From NCBI GenBank assembly GCA_020226215.1, contig CM035233.1, positions 12,419,810 through 12,483,809 of the forward strand: a DNA stretch of 64,000 bases. Reading direction: 5' to 3'. The stretch is from Sindora glabra. Taxonomy: Eukaryota > Streptophyta > Magnoliopsida > Fabales > Fabaceae. The notes beneath the pieces were generated by a model. The model ran no database searches and was not told where the DNA came from. It saw only the letters and a program-made list of their open reading frames with translations. How positions within the stretch are numbered: the stretch's first letter is position 1; every line of letters starts with the position of its first letter. Both the position numbers and the translations under genes were made by a program. Below, piece after piece: positions 23,993 to 35,786 of this stretch.

Positions 23993-26680
23993 CTCACTTA
24001 AAGGAAATGATTCCTGATGTTACAAATAATCTTACTAAGCGTCTATGAATCCTTAATAATTTGTTGAATGATGCAAAAAAGCTATTGTATCCAACTTGTA
24101 CTAAATAAACATGTTTATCTTTTGTATTGAGATTGTTCAACTTGAAAATGAGAAATGAGTAAAGTGATAAGAGATTCATGACACTACTATAATTGTTGAA
24201 AGATATGCATTTTGATGGTAATGTACTATTGGCTCATACTTATGATGCACAAAAAATTATATGCTCAATAGACATGAAGTATAAAAGGATTCATGCCTAT
24301 CCTAATGATTATATATTATATCAAAAGGAGTACAAAACATTGTATTAGTGTCCAAAATACACGGCATCCTATTACAAATTGAAGAAGCATGATAGTTGCA
24401 TTAAGAACGAGGCTTCGGCTAAGGTACTATAGTATTTTCCTATAATAGTAAGGTTTAAATACATACTTATTAATGCAAGAAATACTAAGAACTTTGTGTG
24501 GCATGTAGAGTGGATGATTTCAATAGGTTATATTCATTATCTAGTGGATTTTTCTTAATAAAGATCAGTTGATTTATTATTTCCTAAATTAGGTAAAGAA
24601 GGAAAAAAATCTCAAACTTGCAATGTGTATTGATAAAATGAACTTTCATAATAACATGGGGTAGTAAATATTGCACATGACTTGTGATATTTATGATTTA
24701 CAATATGCCTCTTTCATTATGCTTGAAGCAAAAGCACATAATGTTGACATTGTTGATATCAAGGCTTAAGCGATTGAGAAATGACACGGATATCTTTTTA
24801 GCATTATTTTTTGAAGACTTAAGACTTACGTGGGATGAAGCTTTATTAGTATTTAAACATATCATTTAAAGTCTTTTAGGTTGCATGTTATGCTCTTTTT
24901 CATAATCAATGTCTTTTCAACTTATGAAAATTTATTAAAGTATAGTGTTAAAGGGTGTAAAGTATACACTATTTATGAAAATAATACATGCTCTTATCAA
25001 CTTAAACATTGGAAGAAAATGGTGTATCTTAGTCATAAGAGATTATTGCATCCTTTCCATAATTATAGGTCATTAAGAAAATCCTTTCAATGGTTTATTA
25101 AAGGAAATAATGGCTCTAAAGCCCTTAACTAGGGGAAGGTTTATAAAAAGGTGAAAAATATTGATACCATTTTTAGAAAATTAAATACAATAACAAGTAG
25201 TGACACTCTATGGAAGAAAAAGCCTATATTCTTCAATATTTCATATTAAAAGGACTTATATATCTGACATAACATTAATGTCATAAATGTAAAGAAAAAT
25301 GTATTGTTAGAATGCTCTTGAACATTTTACACTAGACAAAAGATGGTGTCAAGGCTATACTAGCTTTACAAACGATGGTCATAATAGAGGAACTAGCACT
25401 AAAAAGAAGGGGTTAACATATGTGCCTACCATTAGCTTATCATACCATATTTAAAAGGAGATTTCTACTAGTTACTACATTAGGTTAGAGTGCCCAAGGG
25501 CTATTTTTTTTACATCAAAAGATTTCTATGAAAGATTTGAAATTAATCAATTTGAAGTCTTACTATTATCATGCTTTAAAGCAACAACTTCTTGCAATTG
25601 CCATTTAAGGAATACTGCTTAAATATATAAGACAAACTATTATAAGACTTTATTTCCTCTTCAGTGCAATAAGTGCTGAGGTTGTTGACCTAGAGGGTTT
25701 GGATGAATTATAGAGGCATATTGTTATTACACTAAGTAAATTTAAGATCTATTTTCCATGTTCATTGTTTGACATCATGGTGCATTTCGTTATGCATTTG
25801 ACAAGAAAGATAAGACTTTATGAATTAGTTTACTTAAGATAAATGTACTTGTTTAAGTGATACATGAAAATCTTAAAAAAGTATGTGCGTAATTGGAATA
25901 AGTCCGATGGATGTATTGTTGAAAGTTACATTACTAAAAAGGTTATGAAATTTTGCATTGAATACTTATCAAATGCAAACACTATTGAGTTTTCCACGCC
26001 TTACCATTAAAGAAGGATTTTAAAGAATGAAATATTAGGGACCCAAGTGGAAAGCATAAATTGTAAAATGTGGGTATAAGAATACCTTTACATCTTAGTA
26101 AAAAGGTTAAGCCTTACACGAATGAACATATTGCTTTCATAAAAAAAGCTCCATCATATTAAGAATAAGCAGTAGATGTAAACTAAACATTATTAATCAT
26201 TCATCATATGGTTTCATAATCGAAAGGGAAGTATGATGAAGTTAACATTAGATGTCAGAAACTATAACATGGATAACCAACATACCTTGCATAAAGGTCA
26301 TATCTTATTTAGGATATGACATCAATGAATATTCCTTTTACACAATAGGATAAGATGAGAGGAGCACTATGTAAAATAATAAAGTCATTTTAATGAGCTA
26401 GGTGATGCATATCTTTGGTGCCAAAGATAAAAATATCATTTATGTGATGATGTCATATTATAAGTTCATCAAAGACATATGGGAGCTCAACTACATCTAA
26501 TTTTAGGAGTCTATCTTTCAATATAAGTGGATAGAGTATAACAATAATATTTGAGTGGATGAACTAGGATTTATATATGTATATCTTAGTAATGAGAGTT
26601 ATAAAGGGGGACCATTCATGATGACATGCTAGGCAAAATAAGTTTTTTATATATTAAGCTCAATTGATAATAAGTGTGAT

Positions 26681-27539
26681 ATGGTTCTTCAATAAAAGAT
26701 ATAAATTATTAGTAGTGAAATGAAAAAAATATAATCACTAATATTGAAGACCCACCTCCTTTCTCATAAGGATTGCCTCCAATTAATCATGAAAGCAATT
26801 TGGTTATGTTTTATATTCAAAAACATCATCATAAAGGGATATGGGTTGACAATATTTCCAAATAAATTTCTAACCACAAGTTTAAGGTACTAATGTTTGC
26901 ATTTTTAAAGTTATGCTTACATACATAATTACTTGCTAGTTAGTTTATATTTTGTTAATAAAAAATAATTGGTTAATGCAAGTCTCATATGAGAGATGTA
27001 CATTAATAATGACTTAAATATACGTAGACAAAAAAAATATCTACAACAGTTGAAAGGTAATTTTGCTTTCACTAATAAACATTTTCTTTATGACTATTAC
27101 AATTATCAAATTATCATGTGCTTTTTTTTCCTTTACTATTTGAAATGGTTCGGCTATATACCAATAGTGTAAATGTTAAAGTATTATCTAATCCCATGTT
27201 CAAATTATATAAAATTAATGTAATGGGAAATGTGACTTCTTTCTTAATTAAGTTACAATGAGTTGCATTTGTTGAATATAGAATTATGTATTATAATACG
27301 AAATTGTATATTGCTATCTATTTCATTTAAGATGTGTATGTATTTTAAAATTAGAGTATTATATTTCATTTATGGGTTTTGTATGTATTTCAAATAGGGA
27401 TTATTGTAAAATGAACTGTTCTAAGAAGTTGTATAGAAATGAATAAATAGGGAGGGTATACAAAAAGGAATGAGTTTTTTTTTTTTGGAGGGGGTAAGGT
27501 CATATAATGTTAGTTGTTTGATAAAATTGATGTAGCATA
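26681..27539. other. CACTA interior downstream of TNP2, no clear gene
   Basis: AT-rich. No Transposase_24 or protease pattern could be followed here, although both are expected downstream of TNP2 in a complete element. A poly-T tract lies near 27477-27486. Confidence 0.35.
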
Positions 27540-27839
27540 CAAGATATTCCATGACATGTTTTAAAAGAAACCCACGTTGAATATTGCTTTTCAATAATGG
27601 TTACTTGCTAACAACCAATGTCTTTAACTTAATAGCAAATGTCCTACTTGAGTAAGTTTATACCCTATAAAGAAACAACAAAAGTTTAATCAATAGAGAA
27701 ATTAAAATTACTTTGTTTTTAATATTGAATATATAAATGACATCATGACATATTTATAATGATGTTTGATAAGTGCTAGCTGAGAATCGAAGTGGAACTT
27801 GCTAAACACTCGACGTATATCAACAATTTTGTAGTAGTA
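27540..27839. repeat. Right subterminal repeats and terminus of the 22-27.8 kb CACTA element
   Basis: Motif variants such as ACCAATGTC and GACATG are followed by CAACAATTTTGTAGTAGTA at the end. Reverse-complemented, that is TACTACTACAAAATTGTTG, a near match to a CACTACTACAAAATTG terminus and to the end at 6826. Confidence 0.5.
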
Positions 27840-28941
27840 TTAAATTAAATTTTTAAACAAGTTCTAGCATATGTAATAATTAACAAAAATAATATCTCAA
27901 AAAGAAAAGATAATTTACCCTTTGCATATCAGTATTGCTATCACATATTATTCAACCATTTGCTATTGTAATTATTTACCATAATCATTTTTTAATTAAT
28001 TTGTCTTAGTACAATCAAAAGATTTATATCACATGTGTACATGTGTGTGAATTTGTGTTAGAATTTGAGTCTTAAACTAGTCATTATTTTTTATTTAATT
28101 TAATATGTAAGAGTATTTTATTTAAAAACTCTCTATTTTAATTCTTAAATAGAAAAATTCAAGTGGATAAATAATGAATAATTATAGTTGATTTTATTTT
28201 ATGGTCATTTTTAAATATTTAATTTATTTATTGAATAAAAAATCAAATTGAATAAATAACAAAGATTTATGAATAGATCATGAATGAATTTTTTTTAATA
28301 AATGAATAAACATTCTATCTATCTATTTGACCCATCAATTATTATGGATGGATTTGGATTGATTGAAAAATGAATACATTGGATAAATTTATGAATATTG
28401 ATCCATGTTATTACTCCTACCTTTAACAAAAGGAGCAATGATATATACCCTAAATTTTAGCTACGAATTAAGTACCAAAACATAAATAAATTATTCTCAT
28501 CATATCAACATCACAATATGACATGAAATAGCATATTAAATTATGAGTGATTAAAGGAATAAAACAATTGAATGTGAAAGCTTAAATTTTCAAAATTTTA
28601 TACCTTAAATTTAAAATAAAAAATCATATATTCTAATTGTAAAATACATTGATCTTAAAATCTCAAACTCAAATACTACAAATCTTGAATCTTAAAATCT
28701 CATTACTCTTAAACACTAAACAATTACATAACTTTACTTAAAAAAAACATATAACATTATCATTTATTTTTATTTTTTCATTATGATCACAAGGACATTA
28801 ATAAAATAAAATTGTACAAATAAAATTTAATATTACATCCAAAGAATAATTTTATGTATAATACCTAGTAAAATTACCAAAAAAATCTTTAAAATCAATT
28901 CCAAGGATCAAAATTATTTTTAAACAAAAAATAATTAAAAA
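27840..28941. other. AT-rich spacer, no gene seen
   Basis: No coding or terminus pattern. Around 28040-28420 there are repeated 'TTATTTATTGAATAAA'-type phrases in both orientations, which may be a degraded MITE, but I cannot bound it. Confidence 0.3.
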
Positions 28942-29377
28942 ATGTGTTAGAAACTTTTACATAATTGCAAATAGATGTCAAGTGTTTAGTAGACTACATA
29001 TTAGTTTTTGATCAACATCTAATCAAGAGATGTTATATATTTGTTATAATGTTGATTATATAATTGATATAAAAAATAGTTATCACGTCGATTTTTTACT
29101 AAAATTTGATGTCACTTATTTCCAAAATATTTTAACTTGTTTATATTTCATGCCAATTTCTAAAATATGTGTTAGAAACTTTTACAAAATTGCAAATAGA
29201 TATCAAGTGTTTAGTAGATTACATATTAGTTTTCGATCAACATCTAATCAAGAGATGATATATATTTGTTATAATGTTGATTATATAATTGATATAAAAA
29301 ATAGTTATCACATCGATTTTTTACTAAAATTTGATGTCACTTATTTCCAAAATATTTTAACTTGTTTACATTTCATG
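28942..29377. repeat. Tandem duplication, two 211-bp copies with 225-bp period
   Basis: 28942-29152 and 29167-29377 share GTGTTAGAAACTTTTACA, GATCAACATCTAATCAAGAG, TTGTTATAATGTTGATTATA and the following 120 bases with only about eight differences. A 14-bp spacer separates them. The duplicated phrase produces a 123-codon open frame made of two similar halves, which I treat as chance. Confidence 0.9.
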
Positions 29378-30682
29378 TTTTTAGTAAAAAAATCAACTTG
29401 AAATGTTTGTATAGTATTTTTTTAATGTCAATTTTTAGCTTCACCACCAAAATATTTTCATTAAAAATTGAATAAATTTAACATTCTACTAAAAATATGT
29501 ATTTCAAATTAAAAACTTTGGATGCTCATAACTTCTCCTTTGACTGTTCATTTATGGTGAATTGTTTACATTTCTATTAAATTTTTGAGATTTATTCATT
29601 TACAAATTGCCAAAGATAATTTACCCTTCTACAATCATAAAAAATGGATGTTTCTATGAATTTTTTTTCACTTTTTCTCCATTTCTCATCATTGTTAATC
29701 CAACTTTAATCTCCACTACAATATTTTATTAAATATATAATAAGTAATTGAACTTAGAATCATAAAAAATGGTTATTTATGTATTTTTTTCACCTTTTCT
29801 CCATCTATTATCATTTTTAAGCTAACTTTAGTCTCTGCTATGATATTTTATTAAGAAAAATACAAATAAAAAAATTTTAAAAAATTTATGCAAAAAAATT
29901 GGAGAAATGAAAGAAGCAAAGATATGAGAAATAGAAATAAGAAAGACACTTTTTATGTTTTAACTCAATAACCTGGGGTAAGATATTTACTTTATGCTTG
30001 ATGTTAGCTAGAAGAGTATTGGTAGCTCACTAATATATGATGAAGGGTAAAATGAGATCTAAGTTGCTATAGAAGGAGCTAGATGAAGGTAGAAATTGAG
30101 CTTGAAAATAAAAAAGAAGGAAAGTGAGAGAGATAATAGGGAGAAAGCTGATGATGTGCTTTATTTACAATGTAAAACTATTACCACTTCTTTGATCTTA
30201 GATGTTGATTATTTTAGAACTTGATATCAAAAGTATCACAAGAAGAAAAGATGATGGCTTTCAAAAGTTGACATTTAAAGTTTTCTTATATTTTCCAAAA
30301 TGACACCACTCCCCTAGCTTTAAACTTCAATTATTTTAGGATCTAATGTCAAAATCTTACAAGAAAAAGAGATGATAATTATTTTAAAGAATTGATATCT
30401 AAATGTTTTTAATATTTTAAACAAATCATCGTGTTGAAATTATTATTGGTGTTAAGTTTGATCAACATCTATTTATAAAATCAAGCACTGCAAATCTTGA
30501 ATCTTAAAATCTTATAATTATAATAATTAAACAATCATATAATTTAATTTAATAAAAAATATGGCATTATTATTTATTTTCACTTTTTCATTATAGTCAC
30601 CAGGACATAAATAAAATAGAAAATGTACAAATAACATTTAATATTATGTCTAAAAAATTATTTTATATATAATGGCTAGTAA
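29378..30682. other. AT-rich spacer with weak internal repeats
   Basis: Two related blocks of about 120 bp lie at 30190-30300 and 30320-30430 (ATTATTTTAG(A/G)A, ATGTCAAAA, CA(C/T)AAGAA, GATGAT motifs in the same order), plus two similar segments at 29640-29720 and 29760-29850 (CATAAAAAATGG, TTTTTTCAC, TTTTCTCCAT). No gene recognised. Confidence 0.4.
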
Positions 30683-33600
30683 CACTACCTAAAAAAAACA
30701 CTAATTAGCAAAAAAAATATGTTGCTAATTTTCAAAAATCCATCACTAAAAAAAATAGCGATGAATCATAAGACACAAATAAATAAGTGTTGGTGATTTA
30801 ATTAATAACAAAATTTTATTATCTTAGACCAATTTCCATTGCTATAGTAGTCTCTAATTTAATGATTTAATGACAAAAGAACTAAAGGATGGATGGAAGA
30901 TGCAGTGCCTTTATTCAGCACTAACCTTATATTTATTAATTGAATTTTTATCCCTAATTTTTTATTTAGCGATGGATAAATCCATTATTACATTTGTTGC
31001 TAAACTTTGAATTAGCAATGAAATATTCCATCAATAATTTTAATCCATTTGTAATTCCGTCACTTAACTAGGAAATTATTACAAAATTAACAATGGCATA
31101 TTCAAAAATTCATTACTAATTCTATTACTAATCTAGAATATATTTATTAATGTAATGCTTGTTTTTGTAGCAAGTCAAATAACAAATAACCTACAACATT
31201 CAAAGTTCATTATGCCTAAACCTTATCAATAATTAAATATTCAAATTAAATCAAAAGAAAATAAAATTGAAGTGAATACTTTATTTATATAACAATAAAA
31301 ATAATAAAATCAATGAAATCTAGTATATAAAAAAATCATACAAATGTATATTCATATAAAACAAAACCTCTAGATGGCTAGCTCTTTGTACTAAGCTAAT
31401 GGTTGTCTCTGCTTACCTGGTTAGCTAGCATTAGCCCCAAGGTGCTTACTTAGTTAGCTAGCATTAGCTACTGTCAAGAAGTAGTAGTGGTGGCCATCCC
31501 TAACCTTTTGAATAACACATTGAGGTTGTGCTCGTGCTATTTGATCATCTAGTGATAAAAAAACAAGTCATTATTCCTAAATAGCCATCTTCTCTCATGC
31601 CATATTGAACTTTGTATGTTGCTCTTGGATAGTGCTATGCAAATCAAGCTACATGGATAAACCAACCATGACAGATGATGGCCCTGCAATCTTATGCACC
31701 TCAAATTCATGCTATAAATGTGACCTTTTTTGTTTTAGCTGCCAATTGCCTCCATCTACAATAAAGTCTTGTTAGCTTGTGCAGAGCTACCATTACCACC
31801 CTCAATTATTACTTAAGAAAACTTTACCTTCACCTTTCTAAAGTACTCAACCTACAAAATTATATTTAAATATTAATTAACACTTTTGATATATAAAAAC
31901 ACATAATGTAATGCTTATTAGAAATAAAAATTAAATCTTACCTAAGTCCTCTATGCTTTCTCATCTATAAACTCTTAAATGCCTTTTAGAGTGACATGGG
32001 TGTGAGTGTGTAGGAACACCTTTATATTAGGAGACATCCGATCAAGGCTAACCTCCAAGAAATTTATGTACAAAAATAGAAGGTATATAATTAATGAGAC
32101 AAGACTAAAACTAACCATCTTTCTCTTATGCTCTAACATAGAGATGAAACTACAAATGTGCAGGCTCTTTTTAGTAGTAGACACCTTTTTTTTATAACTT
32201 TTTATTTTCATTTGAAGTCAACATCTTTAATCTAATTTTTCTTGAGGGCCTTAAAAATGTCATTAAACACTTAGTCCATCATGCCTTTGTAATTGGCTGC
32301 AACCATATGAACAAAACTCTTTCTTATTAGGTAAGAGGCCTTAAGCTAGTATTTCGTATGTGTCTTGCAAAAATTGAATAATTGAAGTCAAATAATAATA
32401 ATTTTCAAATTAAAATATAAATACAAACGTATTATGACACTAAACCCTAATAAATTTACTATTTAATCCTTAAACTAGTTGTCCTTAATCCTTTAGAGAT
32501 GCTAGTGTAAGTGAAAGCCAATTATATGAAGTGCACCTGTATCATCTTTGTTGTATCCCTAATAAGACCATGGGTAGACACAATAATAAAAATACAACAA
32601 TGAAAAATTAATACAAATGTTAAATAATATAAATCAATAGAAGTAAATAATTGACTTGTTAATTAATACTCACAAATCACCTAATAAAATGCACTTATAT
32701 CCTATCATTAATTGGGTCTATACCCCAAGGTTATGCTAGTGCATGTTCTAGATTAGTGATCAAGTGCTTTGTAGTCTAATAGGTGAAGCCCTTTAAAATA
32801 GGTTGGAAAAAACCCTTGGGAACAAGTTGGGAAGGGCCATTAAACTAAGTTTAGGACTCCTACCTAAATTGCTATGGTATCTATGGAGCAACTACAAATG
32901 CCAATGGCTTGGCACTCAAGGTGGTCAAGGATGAAAAAGTAATGGAACCCCTATTATCACTATAGCTTCTCAGCCAACAACCAACTCTGCTGGAAGAGAA
33001 TCTATCATGTGGTAATGACATGATACCTTAATTACAACATTCAACAAATGATCATTATAATACAAATTAACTAATAATCATATGAATTAATTTCTAATCA
33101 TAAAATTTAAGTTATAATCATCCCTCTAGTAAGCTAAAAGGTAATTAACTTACGCCCAAACTAATTCTAATACAAATCATAAAACTAATTAAAACTAATT
33201 TCAATTTTTTAACTTAACAAATATTAACTTAGCAAAAGACTAATACAACTTAATACTATAACTAATACTAATTTTATAACTTAACTAAAAACTAATACTA
33301 ATCTTCTAGCTTAAGCAAAAGGCATTTCTAATTTTATAACTTAACAAATACTCTGTTAACAAATAAAAAGCAATACTCTTCCAAGCCAAAATTTTAACAA
33401 AGTTTCCCCAACTCATGCAAACTAAAACCCACAATATATAATGTATAACATTTATGGACTATTTTTTTTCCATGAATATAAACAAAATTTATATAAAATT
33501 AATTTAAAAGGAAAAAAAACACAAATAGAAGATATAATACAAATTAAATAAAACCCTCAACTAAAAAGGTTACATAGGCCTAAACTAAGAAACTTTATAT

Positions 33601-34723
33601 ATGGAAAAGAAACCAAGTCAAATCTCTAATGGCCATTGCAAAAAGTAATTAAATTAACATAAACCACAATGAATTACAAAGACCTAAACTAAAAAATTTA
33701 AAACAAATTAGCAATTTAAACAAAAAAGAACCAATTGAAACATTAAAGCAATATAAAAAAATTACATTTCATAAGGAATAAACAAAATAAGCTTAGTAAC
33801 TATTCAATGTTAGACGAGATCTTGGAAGTCTTATGTATATTTGTGATCCTTCAAAACTTAATATCTTATGCCATCTAAATAAGCATAGTAACTATCCAGA
33901 TTTGGCAACAACTAAATAAGAAATGGAAAAGAAATATAGTAATAATACAAATAACTAATTAGCATACACTAAATACCAAATTGAAATTAAAGTTCAAATC
34001 ACTAAAAGTAACAAATCAAGAGTTACTGAACCTTAAATCATCCAAAATAACTTCAAATGAACTAAAAAATCTAGCAAATCAACAAACCTAAGCCCTAAAA
34101 GTATAAAAAAATTGAAAATGAATAAAATGCTATTAAAATAGTAAAAAGCACAAATTAAAGTAGAGAGTAGTTAATAATAAAGAAAATGATGGTAGTAAAT
34201 GTTAGTGATGGTGGTAGAAGAACGAGAATAAGACAAAAATAGCTTAATAAAGTATGGAAGAGGAAAAGAGAAGAAGAGGAAAAAAAGAAAAGTTAACGGG
34301 GGTCGTTAAGGTTTGACATAAGGTCTAGTTTAGTGACAGAATTAGTAACAAGTTAATCTATGCAAACACATTTTAATGAAATAGTGCACTTCACCTGGTG
34401 GCAAATTATAATTTTTCTATCACTAATTTTCATTACATTCTAAACAAAATTCTATGCAAACCTTATTGCTTAATCAATTAATAATTTAAAAATATTTTTT
34501 TCATTTTGTTGCTAAGATCATCAATAAAAAGTTACTAATGGATTTAATGACAAACATTTTATAAAAAACTTTAATAGTTTATTAATAGAATTAGTGATGG
34601 TCTCATTTTCATTTGTTGCTAGATCTATTTCTAAATCTATAAATTATCATCAAATAATTTTAGGTGTTTACAGATTGATTATCGAAGGTAATTCCATTGC
34701 TAACTACTAGTTTTCTTATAGTG
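30683..34723 (-). mobile_element. CACTA element, 4.04 kb, both termini visible
   Basis: The left end reads CACTACCTAAAAAAAACAC followed by TAATTAGCAA; the right end reverse-complemented reads CACTATAAGAAAACTAGTAG followed by TTAGCAATGG. Subterminal zones at 30700-31150 and 34310-34710 are packed with variants of TTAGCGATG / TTGCTAA / CATCACTAA, the classic repeated subterminal motif class of plant CACTA elements. Flanks are TAA and GAA, two of three bases alike. Interior coding traces are minus strand. Most of 32.3-34.3 kb is A/C-rich non-coding sequence. The TNP2 gene is absent, so this is a deleted, non-autonomous copy. Confidence 0.65.
31370..32260 (-). pseudogene. CACTA Transposase_24-type region, badly decayed
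   Basis: On the minus strand, RMSPNIKVFLHTHTH near 32040-31995, followed across a stop by EFIDEKA near 31970, resembles the family hallmark 'ELF.ETHT+KDG.FVD..A'. Further along (31800-31430) the sequence keeps codon-like composition and ends with repeated LMLAN-type phrases, but no further conserved block is certain. A 78-codon open frame (32211-31975) covers the hallmark. The assignment leans partly on its setting between CACTA termini. Confidence 0.4.
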
Positions 34724-34985
34724 GAAAATAAACAAAAAAATTTATTTACAATTAATTTTAATTAACAAAATTATTTTTAAACAAATAAAATAGTCAAAAT
34801 ATATGTTATAATGCATTACAATTTGTTATATTTTATTATTATTATAATTCTTTCTTAATGGTTTAAAATGTTTTAGATAAAATTAGTTATAAATTAAATT
34901 TATGAAATAACAAGAAAAATTTTTAAAAATGTATTAGACTAAAATTTTTCAAAAGTTCAAATTTTAGAAACTAATGAATTGAAAG

Positions 34986-35039
<54 letters not shown>

Positions 35040-35786
35040 AGAAAAAAAATTCTAGCATACAACATCTAAATGTTAATTCATTCAAAATAGAAAGTAATAT
35101 ATTATCAAACAAGAATTCCTCAAATAATTTTTTTAAAAAGAAAGCTCTTTGAAAACAAGGCCTACAAGTATATGCCATCAATTTACATTCTTTATGGCAA
35201 GAAAAAAAAGGCACTCTACACAACATTCAAATGTTGATTCATTCCAACCTTAGATTAAATGCTTTGAGCTTGCTAATTACTAAAGTATTACTTATACACA
35301 ATGTACAAGATTTACATGATATACAAGAAATATTATAAGATGAAACCAATCAAATATGAAAGAAAAGTATTCTTTACTTAGTTAGAATGTAGATTTGAGT
35401 TTATTTCTTATAACATGCTTGTAAAAGGATTAAAAGTATTCAAGTTCTAATCATTAATACAAGTATGTGGTGGCATTATAACTCTTTATGGAGGTAGAAT
35501 AGTACTTGAGATAGCCTATGGTCAAGTAATAATATTAATCATTCAAAGAGTTAACCTTGATTGAAGTATTAACAAAATAATCAAATTAATAGATCTTACT
35601 TATTGATTAGTATAGTTCAATGAAGTTGGATATGGACCAACGCCTTGTGTTGTGTAATCACTACCTTTCACACACTTCTCTTTCTCTAGAAAAAATAACA
35701 ATATACATAAGAATTATTTTAAAGAAAATAATTAATAAATATACAATATAGAGATGCATAATATAAATTTCTAGTATACTTAAAAT
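34724..35786. other. Spacer with (AT)n, no gene seen
   Basis: Contains the microsatellite at 34989-35037 and otherwise AT-rich sequence. A short direct repeat of 'CAA/GAAAAAAA...CA..ACAACAT.(T/C)AAATGTT.ATTCATTC' occurs at about 35039-35088 and 35200-35246, on either side of a 110-bp unit. Confidence 0.35.
34989..35037. repeat. (AT)n microsatellite, 49 bp
   Basis: Perfect alternating run. It produces an isoleucine-tyrosine stretch in an 89-codon minus-strand open frame that I regard as an artefact. Confidence 0.95.

Larger units (their letters stand above)
22180..26680 (+). pseudogene. CACTA/En-Spm TNP2 transposase, decayed and interrupted
   Basis: The start codon opens MDKKWMHADQ, the usual beginning of the Transpos_assoc domain. 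RCPFSKCCYVKRL (about 22300) supplies its cysteine cluster. After a solo-LTR-like insertion (22460-23904) come LLKDMHFDGNV and YDAQKIICSIDMKYKRIHAY (24193-24300), the core of the TNP2 (Transposase_21) domain. Next are LKRLRNDTDIFLALFFEDLR (24760-24825), a TCSYQLKHWKKMVYLSHKR segment (24988-25045), LKSYYYHALKQQLLAIAI (25555-25608), a MVHFVMHL segment near 25780, KKYVRNWNKSDGCIVESYI (25877-25932) and KDIWELNYI with VDELGFIYVYL (26474-26590). The order matches full-length TNP2 proteins. Many stops and shifts; nothing translatable remains. Confidence 0.8.

Noticed and set aside
24182..24198. CACTACTATAATTGTTG looked like a left CACTA terminus pairing with the end at 27839.
   Set aside because: The bases fall inside the TNP2 reading (LLKDMHFDGNV region) in frame with its downstream part, and coding signal of the same element exists upstream to 22180. 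Treated as chance.
29030..29401. 123-codon open frame.
   Set aside because: It is made of two near-identical halves produced by the 225-bp tandem duplication in AT-rich DNA; no domain-like composition.
34957..35226. 89-codon minus-strand open frame.
   Set aside because: Includes the (AT)n run translated as Tyr-Ile repeats; the remainder is unremarkable.
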